Of a DNA stretch of 64,000 nucleotides, positions 23,605 to 38,617 are shown piece by piece (position 1 is the stretch's first letter; every line of letters starts with the position of its first letter). This DNA is from Zygnema cylindricum (taxonomy: Eukaryota > Streptophyta > Zygnematophyceae > Zygnematales > Zygnemataceae). The notes under the pieces were generated by a model, which did no database searches, was not told the DNA's origin, and was given only the letters and a program-made list of their open reading frames with translations. The stretch spans positions 137,599-201,598 of the forward strand of contig JBBHKE010001915.1 of NCBI GenBank assembly GCA_037447655.1, written 5' to 3'. The position numbers and the translations under genes were made by a program.

Positions 23605-25643
23605 CTACAGTCTAGCATGTCCCTGGGAGCCTCCAGCTTTTGACCGCCCAGCAATAAATTTTTGCATGGCCTTAAAATCCTCCGGCTTCATAGTAGAATA
23701 GTATTCATGGGCTCTCTCCTGCGCGTGGGACCAATAAACCAGTAACGAGTTAAGATTAAAAAAACAAATAAAAGTTCCGCAATTTAAGATAATAAATAGT
23801 CACCACTTTTAGCCCTGTTTCCTTCATGTTTCATAAGTTGAAGCGACTAACACTAGGAGCAAATTGTCAAACAACCATTGAAATTTTACATTTTGAAAAA
23901 AAACATAACTATTTCCGATATTACCATTTCATCCCATCCACGATGCCTTCCTAAATCATTGTCACTATTGTCAGACTCGAAATCCTTCATCATTCCACTT
24001 ACCCTTTCCAACTTCCGTCCTTCGCCCAATGGGAGAGAGAGACCGTCGTTGATTACTGCCTTGTACCGCCGAACAAGCCCTTGCTGGTTGTTAGATATGG
24101 CTTCAGCAATATCTCGGGCCGCTTTGAGAAGCTCATTTTGAGGGACCAATCGACTAACGAGGCCCCAACGTTCTGCCGTTGCGCCATCAATAGGAGCCGC
24201 TGTCAAAGAAACTTCCCTCGCTCGATTCACTCCAATCAAACGAGGAAGCTTCTGGGAAAGGCCCCAAGATGGAAAGATGCCAAATCTGGAAAATAAACAA
24301 AGAAGAGAATGGTGAATTTGAACGGTAATCATTTAATAATAAAGCTATCCAGCCTGCAGTCCTGAAATTAGACAAATCTTGGACATGCATGAGAACCAAA
24401 CATCCAGAAGGTCAGTTCCACGTAGAAGATGGAAAATATCTCAATCTGTTGAAAACTACAGAATCTAGTGTGAATTACAACCATGCCATTTTCAGACCAC
24501 CAAAAGCTTTTCATGACACAAATCGCAATCCACATAAAAGCTGCCCAAAAAGTTTTGGAACAACTCACTTTGCATGAGTATCGGCAAACTTTGCATTTGG
24601 ACTTGCAATCAAGATATCGCACGCTAAAGCAATCTCAAACCCGGCTGTAATAGCATGGCCATTGATGGCGCCAATGATAGGGATAGGGCAAAGCTCCATC
24701 TGAACGACAGGGTCTTCATCGGCATTTTTTACGTCTCCTTTGAAAACTGACTGTGCTGCTGTCAAATCCTGCCAAAAATTAACAACCACATGCTTCAATT
24801 TGGACCTCATTGGACTTAATTGCAAAAAAAATAGGACATAAACTTTTCGGTCAACTCCAGAACCGGTTTATGCACTCGCTTTATAGATGCCATCATCTCA
24901 AACACAGTAGTAAAATTCAGGTGAGCCCATCAGCTCACCATAAAAATGAATATTTCCACACGTGTTCGTTAATCTAAAAATTGCATGTTGGTAAAAATGC
25001 TTCTGACTGACTGTGAATCATAGCCCTGCAAATGTTTCTTTAAAAATCACTACTCAATGCATGCGTGTTACCACCATAACTTCCAGTTGTCCATTTCCCC
25101 ATTTAAGCATTCACAAAATTTATAATCTTGAAGGGAACAAATGGGGGTATCATGAACTAGTACAAGTCGGACAAGGTGGAATTTTAGGTTGATAATAAGC
25201 AGGGTATAAGAGAAAGAAAAAAAAGACGCAAACTATGAGTAACATAATCTGTAAACACAAACTAGAAACTGCAGTTACAAAATAACGCTCTTCACATGGA
25301 ACATAACAGAACGTGTAAGACTCATGACAGTCAATGAGACAAAATCTCCTGCAGTTTCCAGAAAACTAAACTTGGAAAAAAATATCTCAAAGCCTAGCTT
25401 GATAGGTATGCAGTGTGCGACGTCAGCAAAACTCACCACTCCCGCGCAAAAAGCCCTTCCTGCGCCAGTGAGGATGATGACACGTAGTTCAGCATCCTGA
25501 CTCAGAGAGCTGATTATATGTGCGAGACGCACCATCATGCCACGTGTCAACGCATTGAGGGCAGAAGGACGGTTCAAGGTGATAGTAGCGACAGCAGGTG
25601 ACAGCCTCTCTACTAGCACTAAGCTATCCTCGGAGCCGGCCAT
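23605..25643 (-). CDS. ECHIA: peroxisomal enoyl-CoA hydratase/isomerase, ECHIA-like
   Basis: Four exons on the minus strand: 25643..25437, 24768..24569, 24285..24003, 23718..23605; 804 nt, 267 residues, the size of the Arabidopsis protein At4g16210. This is a crotonase fold: AFCAGV then DLTAAQ forms the first oxyanion-hole strand, and NGHAITAGFEIALACD the second. The Glu equivalent to rat ECH Glu144 is kept (E114), but the position of Glu164 is His (H134 in FADTH), which as I recall is typical of this plant subfamily. The C-terminus ends HARL; ARL is an accepted plant peroxisomal PTS1. Expected role: hydration or isomerisation of enoyl-CoA in peroxisomal beta-oxidation. Exon 3 is ended at the strong donor GTAAGT after KLER, because the join KLER-ERAHEYY matches the family; the open frame continues 26 codons to a weaker donor at 23924. 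It is divergent from the prefoldin gene. Confidence 0.92.
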
Positions 25644-26688
25644 GACTGCAAAAGTTTAAAAAAACTGCAACTTTTGTTCCTTTATTTGATGTCAGCAGCC
25701 CGCCTGCAACTCTTCAAAGAGAGGCGAATGGGAGGAGTTGATGAGAAGCAGTATCAAGGAAAAATACTTTGCCCTAAAACTTGAAACAAGCAATCATGTG
25801 AGAACGGGGATGGTCGAAAGGGAAGCTTTGCTTTTGTTTTGTTTAACAGTTTTTGCTTTTTCGCCCAGTCTTGGCGACCACCTTTCCTGTGATGTTGTGA
25901 CGTGGCAGGGAACGTGGCTGGACTTTTGGCAGTATGACGTACAAACTACAAAAGTGCCCTGCTTTGTTGTTATCAGGGGGCCAATTTCGCTGTTATCCGA
26001 ATGTCACGTTTTTGATTTGTCGTTTTTAAAAAATGCTTTCACATAGCTCGGTGAATTAATAGCGTTGGTATTAAAACTATCCACGCTAAATTATGTTTTG
26101 AAGCGTGAGGTATTTACGGACACTCGCTTAGATATTGTTAATTTGTTACTGATAGTAGTAGTACTGTAACATACGATTTTGGGTCGAAAAACGGGAAAAG
26201 CACTCGATCACTCGATAACTCGAAAAACGTGACACTAGGCAGAAAAAGCAAAGCAAGCAAGCAGCCAGAAACAGGAAGTAAAAATATATTGCGTCGAAAT
26301 CGGTATTCCGACATCGTACAAATAAAAAAGTAAATACAAAGTAAAAATAGTAAAATACATTCATAAAATACGCACTGTACGATAAAGTATTTAAACAGAT
26401 CGTACATTTGTTCTATGGCCTGTCTGAGACTTTCATCGCCCATCTCTGCCTCACTCTTTGATTCTCCCCCGTTGTGAAGCTCGGAAAGCGCTGAAAATCT
26501 GTGCTCCTCTACACAACCAGAGTCAAATGTTGAACTTCTGCAATGTTTTTCTTTTCAATTGTTAATCTTCTTTCATCGTAGACTGATGGATGCGTCAGAT
26601 GCTCTGGAGCACCCTTGAAAGTTCAAGGTTTAAGTTTGAGATTGGATACTTAATTTGAATAAGAAAGGGCAGTGAAACACAGGTCATA
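25644..26688. promoter_or_regulatory. shared upstream region of divergent ECHIA-like and prefoldin 6 genes
   Basis: About 1.05 kb separates the two start codons, transcribed away from each other. No repeat or transposon end is visible and no gene is supported. The region should contain both promoters. Individual elements cannot be assigned with confidence. Confidence 0.5.
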
Positions 26689-29448
26689 ATGGAGAGAGCT
26701 TCCAAAGAGTTGCAGCGTCAGCTGGAATTGGAAGTTGACAATCTCCGGAGTATTCAGAAAGGTAAGCTATTCATTCTCTCAAGCTGTCAACAAACATCTC
26801 TATGTACTAGTTCTGTCAAGTACACATGGCTGGACTCTTAATTTACAACTCTGTTCATGTAGAAGAATTCTCATGTTTTGTTAAATTTGAAATCATTCGC
26901 CATCCTGAAACCAGTTTGAAAATTTTTTATTGCCCTTTTCAAGACATTTCAAGCAAAATGTTTTGCTTACCATATCTTTTATTCACTCTCCACAACGATC
27001 ATTGTCTAGCTAGAAATGTTTGGTCAGAACACAGCAAAGGTTTTGCAAAATAGGGGATTTTCAGCAAAAGTGGACAATGTCTGGCATTGTTAGGGAGAAA
27101 GGAAGTGGTAGAAGAACTTCGAAACACCTTTTTCCACTATATTGCAATGGAGCGTAAAGCATTTCTGCTGAAATCTTTTACTCTTAGTGCCATTTTTGCA
27201 CAGCATGAGCAAAAGCCTTGAGTTGAGTTATGCATGTACAAGGTTTATGGGCCAGAAGGAGCAATTAAATTTATTCCATCAAGGAAAGGTGTTTAGGCAA
27301 TTTTGTAATTTGTTCCCACCAAACCAAAATTGTTGAAACTTTATGCAATTCGTGATTTTTCGTGTTCAGAAAATGTTTATTGCCCCTCATGACAATGTTA
27401 ATTTGGGTTATGTACATTAATATTTCTTGGAGACTACTGCAATGGTTGGATTACTGAAGTATCTATAGATTGTCTATTCAAGAATTCTAATACAAGATTG
27501 CATGTTGTATTGGAAAATGTCATTAACTTTCAAAGACCGTGAATCACGTCCAATTCTCAAGTGTACTGGGCGGAATAATAGGGATGAAGATGTTGCTGCC
27601 AGTTCTTGCGGGTTTCTTAGCAGTTTATGTGTATACTTTCGTTTTTGGTGTTTTCTTTTTTCATGATAGCAGATATCAGCAAAAGCCACCAAATGAATCG
27701 GCAATACACGCTACAACACAGTGAAAATGAAGTTGTGAAGAGGGTAATCCACCTGCAGACCAAACTACTTTACAAGCAAAGTTAAGATGTAGAGAGAAGC
27801 TAAATCAAGAAGTTACACTAATGTAGATAGGCAACTCACTTGTTAAAATTCGATTGAAAAATTGATAAGTTGAGTCTGATAAATGGAGGAGAATTTGCAC
27901 AAAGTCCTGGATGTTGTGAATTGCTGTGGAAGACTAAACTATATGTATTTGGAGGCCAGCAAAAAATGGAATTAAAAGAATGCCGTTTTAATTTATCCCA
28001 CTTTTTTAGTAATGTTACTTGTTTTTTGTTTTTTACCGTATTGTTTGCTTATTGTATCGCTTTGTTATGTGGGCTGTTTAATTTTTCTGATGCCGTTCGC
28101 AAACACGCCCTGTTTATATTTTTGCTGGCGATGTTATTTTTCAAGTTGTTACTGAACCGTACTCTGCAAAATAATGGGCAGGAGCTAGACCTATTGGAGG
28201 AAGACGCGGTGGTTTATAAGCTCATTGGACCGGTGCTTGTCAAGCAGGATCTTCTCGAAGCTAAGGCAAATGTTGGAAAACGAATTGAGTACATTTCAAC
28301 AGAATTGTAAAGCTCTCACTGAAGCCGGCAACTTTCATGTGCTGTCTGTCCTTATGTTATCATCTCTACATCTGAAGATGTTTATGTGGCCAAATTGATT
28401 GGTCAAGTCAATGTGATTCACTGAAAGTTTACTTACCTATTGGTCTCACCATTTGCAGCTAGAAGACTCGAGGCAGTAAAGTGGTAGTTGATTGTCTACA
28501 TACTGAGTTTCCAGTTCCAGAAATCCTTTAATTTAAGTTCTAGCAAAACTGAAACACAATTCACTTTCTGCTTAGTTATTGTTGACGTTGAACACAAGAG
28601 GAGTGTATGAGCTTTGCCTGTTCAGAGTCAATGAGAATGCAGAATATGACGCTTCTGGCATAATCCTGAATTTTTGCCTCACAAGCGGAATTTTAAATTT
28701 CTTCACTGGCGCTCTTCAGGCTCTTGAGCATTCAATCCCAAACTTAGTTGGAGATTTATTTTGGAAACTTGAAGGATTTGGATTGTGTTGCTTTTCTTTC
28801 ATGCCACAGGTGTTCCAAGCTGCTGAATGGGTGCTATTCACCGTGGATGTGTAAGTGATCTTTCTCCAATGTCCTAGGTTTTAACCTGGTTTTGGTGCTT
28901 TGATCTTTTGGGAGCAGAAAGAGACTAGAAAACACCTTGAAATCGTTGGAACAGAAGGAGAGCTCCAAAAGAGAAGATGTGAGTATGCGTTTAGACTAAG
29001 TATCCAGACTTAAACACACTCGATTTTCATGTAATTATGAAGCTTGCAAGAATAAAACAAGCAGCGTATATGAACGTTTTGGATGTACTGCATGCAGATC
29101 TGAAATGTTTTTTTTGCAAGTACTGAAAAGGTTGGGGAATTTACTTGGACTTACTAGTGTTAGAAAGCTCTTTGTCCTTTGTTGGTTGATCACTTAACAT
29201 TTTTCTTGTTCCTATTGAATGGGAATTCGGGCAAGAAGTCACTTCAGTTGTGCTCCTTCATTCTTTCCAAAACTGAAGGTTAATTGCAAGACGTTGGATG
29301 TCATGCTTTAGTTTTCTTGGGCAAATTATAGCTGCATGTTCACTCTGATGTTGCATAGTTGTAGACCTAAACCCCTTTTTTTTGGAATTGGTGACAGATT
29401 ATGAAGGTACAACAGCGGCTACAAACAAGCCAGAGTGCAAAGCAATGA
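26689..29448 (+). CDS. PFD6: prefoldin subunit 6
   Basis: Five exons: 26689..26761, 27673..27743, 28182..28306, 28918..28978, 29398..29448; all GT-AG, phases agree, 381 nt, 126 residues (Arabidopsis PFD6 is close to 130). Exon 1 encodes the first coiled-coil helix (MERASKELQRQLELEVDNL). Exon 3 carries the family core ELDLLEEDAVVYKLIGPVLVKQ, the beta-hairpin region, followed by EAKANVGKRIEYI. Exons 4 and 5 give the second helix (KRLENTLKSLEQKE, then VQQRLQ). Prefoldin is a hexameric cytosolic co-chaperone that passes nascent actin and tubulin to the CCT chaperonin; subunit 6 is a beta-type subunit. Nothing is missing. Introns are long relative to exons. Confidence 0.95.
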
Positions 29449-32622
<3,174 letters not shown>

Positions 32623-32731
32623 TCACTTAGATTTAGTAAGAGGTTGCAGTTTCGGAGGAGAGGTACGCCTTGAAATGTAAGCATAGATTATGGCTCCTGG
32701 TAGGACGACATACTCTGAAGCAATGGCAAAC
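32623..32731 (-). CDS. possible terminal exon of an unidentified membrane protein (orphan)
   Basis: On the minus strand a strong acceptor (polypyrimidine run then CCAG) is followed by a 109-nt open exon ending in TGA at 32625..32623. It encodes FAIASEYVVLPGAIIYAYIS followed by a basic, proline-containing tail ending KSK. The hydrophobic part looks like one membrane segment with positive residues after it. I do not recognise the family. No upstream exon is convincing; the sequence beyond about 32920 is MITE and repeat DNA, so the gene may be disrupted or its other exons may lie far away. Splice and composition support are seen; the gene call is tentative. Confidence 0.35.
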
Positions 32732-32925
32732 CTGGAAAGAATAGGAACAGACATGTTGTCCTTGCTCGAAAGATGAAGGTAGGAGATTTTGAAGCACTCT
32801 CGATAATGTAAAAAAATGCAAAAACAACTTTGAAGGTGATGGACGCACTCTCGATAATACAGGTCTCACAGAAACCTGCTATTTTTCTTTTGAAGAAAAC
32901 GAGTTGAAGATTTGCTTCTTTACTA

Positions 32926-33432
32926 CACCGCCAATCGCTATCAGAGTAAATAACGCTAATTCGGTGCCCTTTTTCCAAAAAAAAAAACCTGAAATGCAAT
33001 CCATAATTCTATTTTTCCCATTATTCTAGTTAGGGTCTTTTTTCAATTAGCGTTAATAATGGAAGTACACTGCGATGGAAATAGTGCTGCGTACGGACAG
33101 GGTATCTTCGTACAAAATGGTACTTTTTTAATTACAAAGGCAAAAAAAGACACTTAACATTATTGCGCACACATGTGAATGTGCACTGGAAGAAAGAGAC
33201 GCAAACTCGTCAAAAAAAATCACGTTCTCATATGTTCGTCCGTCGACCGTGTGAACAGCGCGACGGCATATTGTACGGATACACATATTACTGTAGACAT
33301 CGAAAGGGCGGGTATTTATTATTCAGGACAACCCAAGTTACAATCACGGATTAATTAGTATATATAATTATATATATATATATTTTTTTCAAAAAAAATA
33401 ATTCCCGATTTGTGTTAATAACACTAAGGGTG
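32926..33432. mobile_element. TA-flanked MITE, copy related to 8299..8851
   Basis: It starts CACCGCCAATCGCTATCAG after TA (32924..32925) and stays closely similar to the 8299 copy, including AATAATGGAAGTACACTGCG and the GTCGACC block. The right terminal repeat is mostly deleted, leaving GGTG before TA at 33433..33434. No coding capacity. Confidence 0.7.
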
Positions 33433-33638
33433 TAGTTACATCAGACGAAAAGTGAGGTTTATTACAGAGTTTTGTACTTGGACGTACCATGCCGTACCAT
33501 GCCGTACTATATTTTCGTGAGTTTCTTGAAAACAACATTACAGAAAATAAGAATACGATTCTCCAAGTATCCGGGAGAAGACGTCGACCGTCCGATTACA
33601 TTTTGGTCTTCATCTGCGAAGCAATCGCTCCATACGCC

Positions 33639-33685
33639 TCTGTATTGGTGAACCCACCTCGCGGAGGTGGGTTCACCAATACAGA
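33639..33685. repeat. perfect 22-bp inverted repeat with 3-nt loop
   Basis: The arm 33639..33660 (contains GGTGAACCCACCTC) is exactly complementary to 33664..33685, with loop GCG. The arms are near-perfect for cruciform or RNA hairpin formation. No gene lies next to it. Confidence 0.95.
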
Positions 33686-33781
33686 ACCAGTCAATTCGCT
33701 ACACCTGGACTATATATCGCAAAAAAATGGGTGTCCGTACAGTCATAGTACGGAAAATCGTACGAAAAATCGTACGGATAT

Positions 33782-33824
33782 CCCCCCCCCCCCCCCCCCC
33801 CCCGGGGGGGGGGGGGGGGGGGGG
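33782..33824. repeat. C22-G21 homopolymer palindrome
   Basis: Twenty-two C are followed immediately by twenty-one G. Either a real self-complementary tract or a sequencing/assembly artefact. Frames through it are meaningless. Confidence 0.95.
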
Positions 33825-33977
33825 TTGAAAAAAAAAATGAAATTTTTATTTTTTTTATGCCTCGATATATCGGCGATATATCGCGATAATTTGGTTTTCG
33901 ATATATCGAAGCGATATATCGATTATTGGGTACTTGAAATTCGATATATATCGAATATCGACAAAGGGTCCTCGGTA

Positions 33978-34514
33978 CCGAACACTAGTTATTAGTGTCA
34001 AAGTCACTAATTTGGGTTCTTAAAATTTTGATTTTTTTCCTCAAAAAGAATACATACGTTTAATTTTTCATTGACGTTAATTAAGGTATCATACAAAATA
34101 GCGTAAAGAACGAAAATACAATAAGATCTAAATAGTGTGGTGTACGATAGATGTCAGACCGTACATAAAAGTACCTTTTCAAGTGAAAATTTTACAAAAA
34201 ATGAAATAAATCAGACGCGCACGCATAGGAACGTGCGATCAAAAAACGGAATTAGTCTGACACGTAAATTAGTCTGACATATACGGATACTTCAATTTCA
34301 CGACGGCGTACGATATCTAATATTTTGTACGGGTACATATATTAATATATATATAATCGTACGACGAATATTCAATTTTTTTTGTTCCCAAATTAGCATA
34401 ATGCCGAAATTAGAAGACACCTTTTAAAAAAAAATCAAATTCTTAATTAGCATCAATTACGGTAAATTTTCTTCAACACTATTTAAACTTTGACACTAAT
34501 AACAATTCGCGGTG
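33978..34514. mobile_element. TA-flanked MITE, second subtype
   Basis: The right end, read inverted, is CACCGCGAATTGTTATTAG and is followed by TA at 34515..34516. The left end has GTTATTAGTGTCAAAG at about 33988 with a degraded first ten bases. Length is about 537 bp, as for the other copies. No coding capacity seen. Confidence 0.65.
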
Positions 34515-34544
34515 TAGTGTCCTCGGAGGAAATCCCTTGTGTTA

Positions 34545-35390
34545 GGGTACTTTCGCATGTAACCGAAACTTAGTCTTATTGCTTTGTTTTTTAACGTAGA
34601 TTCTCGGTACAACTTTCAAAGCATTCGGATGTAAACCCAAATAACTTGTTACTTAAAAAGTGACTTCCGTAGACGTGTAAGAAACAATGTGACAGATGAA
34701 CTGGTACACAAAAATGAGGCGAACTTCCACTCGGCTTCAATTTGAGGCGTTTCTCCGCACGCTGTACAATTTATGTGACTTCGTAATGTCTGTAGGTCAC
34801 ATTGTCGACGTGTTGAAACCCTAAAATACCTTTCGTTGTCGCACAAAAATGTGGTTTCGTTTTTCTTTTTCCCACTTGCTGACATGTGGCCAATGTTTTC
34901 ACTACAGGTTATGTGTGGTGTTTAAGAGACGGCCCCTGCCAACATGTTGCCAATGTTTTTACTACACGTTATGTGTGAAGACACGTGTGTTTGAGAGACG
35001 ACCCTTGTACGGAAAACAGTACGCACAGGCTGGAAACGTGTAGTGTTTTTTAGTGTCACTCCGCGCACAAATATTGTAAAACACTTCAGACACTTGCGAC
35101 AGCGTCTGCCTATTCACTCACCTTATTGGACTTTATTTCAAATCACCTCGCAAGGTGATTTGACGTTTGAATATGTGTTGAAAGGACGCGAATGTGGGTG
35201 GAAATGCGGTAGCCGAAAAATTGCATCACGTTAGACGACAAACTACTATACGTATAAAATTTCAAGGTAACGCAACTTGTACGATGGTAATTTCTTATTT
35301 TTGGTACGGTTGCGGATTTTCTCGTTTTTTTCTAAGTTATGGAGGAAAACGAAAAAAAAAAATGTAACTTTAGCACATGGGAAAGAACCC
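34545..35390. mobile_element. TIR element D, TTA family
   Basis: It begins GGGTACTTTCGCATGTAACC and ends CATGGGAAAGAACCC, with TTA flanks at 34542..34544 and 35391..35393. Length is 846 bp. Near the left end ACCGAAACT repeats the word found at the same place in elements B and C. The interior is more diverged, with a repeated TGCCAATGTTTTCACTAC-like pair around 34890 and 34950. No transposase is seen. Confidence 0.75.
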
Positions 35391-35393
35391 TTA

Positions 35394-35930
35394 CTGTACT
35401 TCCATGTTTTTGTACTTTTGTACTTTCTTTCAATGTTTCAACATTCATTCCCATTCAACTTTCACAACACAAATTTATATGTTAAACGTCTTATTCTGAA
35501 CTAAGTTGTGCTTGGTTGAAAAGTTGATATTGACCCGAATCGACCAACAATCAAGCCGATTTTGTAAACCGAGCAAATTTTGACCCGAAATCGAGCCGAT
35601 GGCTGGAGCCGAGGCCCGAGGGCTAGAGCCGAGGCCATAGGTCGCAAACGCTCAACAGAAACCGTGACCCACCATTAGCCGGCCGCCCGCGCCGGATCCG
35701 CAACGGATTCGGTTGCCAAATTTTGGGGGGCTGACAGTTGCCGTTGGTTGATTCACCAGAAAAAATAATAGTCGGTTACAGTCAGTTAACCAAAAAACCA
35801 AAAAAACTGAAAATTTTGTAGTTATCATACAATCCAACATTATTATAATTTGTACTCTTAAGTATTGTGGAAAGACGTGACATCATGATTAAGGTCGCAA
35901 ATCTGACACGGTAGTAACATTATTCATTTA
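35394..35930. other. intergenic DNA, no gene seen
   Basis: Between element D and the first copy of the probable gypsy LTR. It includes a GC-rich patch (35675..35720) and repeated GAGCCGA words around 35590..35640, without coding support. Confidence 0.45.
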
Positions 35931-36300
35931 TGTCAAGCTCGTGTGCATTATCACATTTATCGAAGATTTTCGAACCCCTTTTTACCCCGTATGGTCACGA
36001 GTGTACAGATATTGGGGTGTAACAAACCAGACCGGATTCCTCTATTTTTCACACGGAGCGCAACGCAATTTGGTTCACGCCTAACGGAGGCCGGACGACC
36101 AAGTTATTCCGCTTCCAAGATTGTAGTTTCACCACATGGAAGCAGTTTTTTGCATCCCTAGCAGAGGGTACATTGTGAACTTGCACGTAACCTTTGGAAT
36201 GGAAATCTAGATAATGTTGTTAGACACCAGTAAGACTTCAGTTTAGGTCCAACCGAATTTCGGTTCATTAATTACCCTAGATCAAAGTCTTGTGTTTCAG
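35931..36300 (+). repeat. probable left LTR segment of gypsy element G1
   Basis: This segment begins TGTCAAGCTCGTGTGCATT and is repeated in the same orientation at 60016..60378. The two copies flank the whole gypsy and nested copia region, as expected for LTRs. They share the TTTTTACCCCGT and GGAGGCCGGA(C/T)GACCAAG blocks. The true right border is unclear because the right copy is cut by copia E4. Confidence 0.6.
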
Positions 36301-37951
36301 CGCTATAAGTATTTTTGATGTATTACTGGATCTGATTTGAACTCTTAGCCACAAATCTAGCCGGAGTCTGATGTGGAACTTTTTGCCCTGAGTGTGGTAT
36401 GGCGTAATTTGTCTTATGTCAATTCGATAGCATTTGCTCTCCGCTCATTGGCTCTTTGCATTGCGTTAACCTTTTGGACATGCACTGGACTTACTTTGTT
36501 GTATAAGGAACTTGGGGCCGAAGGAGACAGGTTGTTGTTTTCAGTACTGTCTCCTGAGAGAAACCCTAGAAATTTCTAAGCAAACTTTCTTTTGGAGAAC
36601 TTTTGTCTAGTTTGTTGTGACTCTATTGCCATCCTCAGTTCGGAACCGTCTCTTGTGGAAATCATAGTTTGGTTGAGTAATTGGCATTATCTTTCTTCTG
36701 GGGGGTTTGAGTCTTTTGCTGTTGAACCCAAGAAGAGTCTGGTCGGTTCTGTGTTGCGGAAGCCGAGGGGTGAGGGAAGATCTTACCGCTTTCCGGTGCC
36801 TTTGAGGGAGAGAGTTTGTCTCCTCTTTGTGTTATCGTTTATCACCAGGGTATGTTGAGTTTGCTTCACCATTATTTCATTCTATCTTTATTTCTCTTTT
36901 GTAGGGCAAGGTGATATTGTTAAATATGAAACGACATATTTTTTTGTATAAATATTTTTGCGTGGAAGTCCCTTTGTGCACTTGTTGGTATTTCTTTTGG
37001 CTTCGGCGGCAATCGCACCGGAGACGGTGCGGTTGTTGTTGCGAACAGCTGGAATCAGATCACGCAGATTTTGGGGGCACCATTAGTTTTTCGATGCAGC
37101 ACAGATGGGATCTCGGGCACATAGAGTTAGAGCTTATTGGACCAACCTGGTCCCACTTTGAATTCTCTAGTAACTATTGGCCACACAGGTTCCAGACCCC
37201 CAAATTAGGGTCCAACAAATTATGGGGAAGGGGTGAATGGCCACACTTGTGACCACAACTGACAAGGTCCTGTTCTTCAGTTCCAATACACCAAGAGCCC
37301 CAAGAAGAGCACTTCCAACCCTGGTATCACTCCCACACAGCCACGCTTACAAGAAAAGAGCCACGAGAATGATACACAATAGCACAGCTAAAACCAGGAC
37401 AAAGCCAATCATCGAGGAAAGAGAACAAGCTATGGGATTCGATCCTGCAACAACTGCCCCACCAGGTATTTCAGACATCCAGAGGTGCAACTTAATAGGA
37501 CGGAGCATGGATCTTAATTCCATCTCCTGGGTCTTAAAACATTCTCTTGCCTTTTCCAATATTTAGTTCCCACAGGCTAGGACTAGGTACCTTCAAGCTC
37601 CAAAATTACTGGCGATGCAGGCCACATTGCAGCTTGAAGGGGGGAGAGAGGCAAGGAGAAACTCAAAAATTTCACCTTCTAACATCCCACAGGATCCGAT
37701 GGTTTCCTCAGTGGGGGGGAGCGAAGGCTTCGAAGGGGATAACTTAGCGAAATTTCTCTGCAGCTGCGTCCTAACAGGAGGGGAAGAAGTAGATCCATAG
37801 GTAGGGTTGGAATTTGACATCTCCCGCAAGGGCAGACCACCGGAAGCATGGGTAGTGGTGGAACCCGGTAAAGATGGATTGGACCTTAGGGGAACAACTT
37901 GACCCTCAACAGAAGACTCGACTCTGCTAACTGTTAGAGGAGAACAAACAA
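36301..37951 (+). other. G1 LTR remainder, leader and gag-like region, unresolved
   Basis: Lies between the LTR segment and the recognisable reverse transcriptase. A gypsy gag and protease would be expected, but frames are short and no zinc knuckle or DSG motif is seen. A TGGTATCAC word at 37323 partly resembles the start of a Met-tRNA 3'-end primer site, too weakly to call. Probably decayed retroelement DNA. Confidence 0.4.
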
Positions 37952-38617
37952 GTGTTCTCTTGGTCAGATACCAACGTTGGCATTTACAAAAGGACCCCTT
38001 TTCGGATCGATTTGATAGATGAGACGATGATTATTTTGCAGAAGCAGTACCCACTCAGCTTCAAAGAAAAGAAATTCATCACGGCGAAGGTACAAACCGT
38101 GGTTGATGTTATATTGGTGGAGGAAAGTACAATACTCCATCGGTTTACATCCCCAACCGTTCTCCCACCTAAGAAAGACTCGTCTGGAAAAAAATTAGAT
38201 TTCTAGATGTGTGGAGACTATAGGATGCTCAACACGGTAACAGTACCTGACCATACCGGATGCCAACCTGGGAAGAGATCTTCGACTTCCTGGTCGAGGC
38301 CACAATCTATACCACGCTTCCACCAAATCCGGATGGAACCGAAGCACTGGGAGAGGACAGCGATTTGGGCGGAGTCCATGATGTATAAGTGGCTCTACAT
38401 GCCGTTCCGACTAAAGAATGCACCAGCCAAATTCGAACGAGCAATGGACGAGGCACTCCGAGGAATTGACTATGCACGGTGCTATATCGACGACGTGATT
38501 ATCTTTTGTAAGATCTTTAAGGAACACTTGAAGCACATACAAATCGTCATCCGCGCCCTCCAAGCACCGGGTTTGAAATGTCACCCTAATAAGGGAATTT
38601 CGGGGTGCAAAAAATAA
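37952..38617 (+). pseudogene. Ty3/gypsy G1 reverse transcriptase, degraded
   Basis: Two successive open segments (37952..38206 and 38207..38617) are separated by a single TAG. They show SPTVLPPKKDSSGKKLDF, then CGDYRMLNTVTVPDH, MPFRLKNAPAKFERAMDEA, and the catalytic YIDDVIIF (codons 38483..38494). This is typical of the Ty3/gypsy family. A block between VPDH and the FHQIRM region has shifted frame, and the element carries stops, so it is not functional. Confidence 0.9.

Noticed and set aside
33489-33995. 168-codon plus-strand frame
   Set aside because: It crosses the perfect hairpin and the C/G homopolymer (Pro then Gly runs) and has no recognisable domain.
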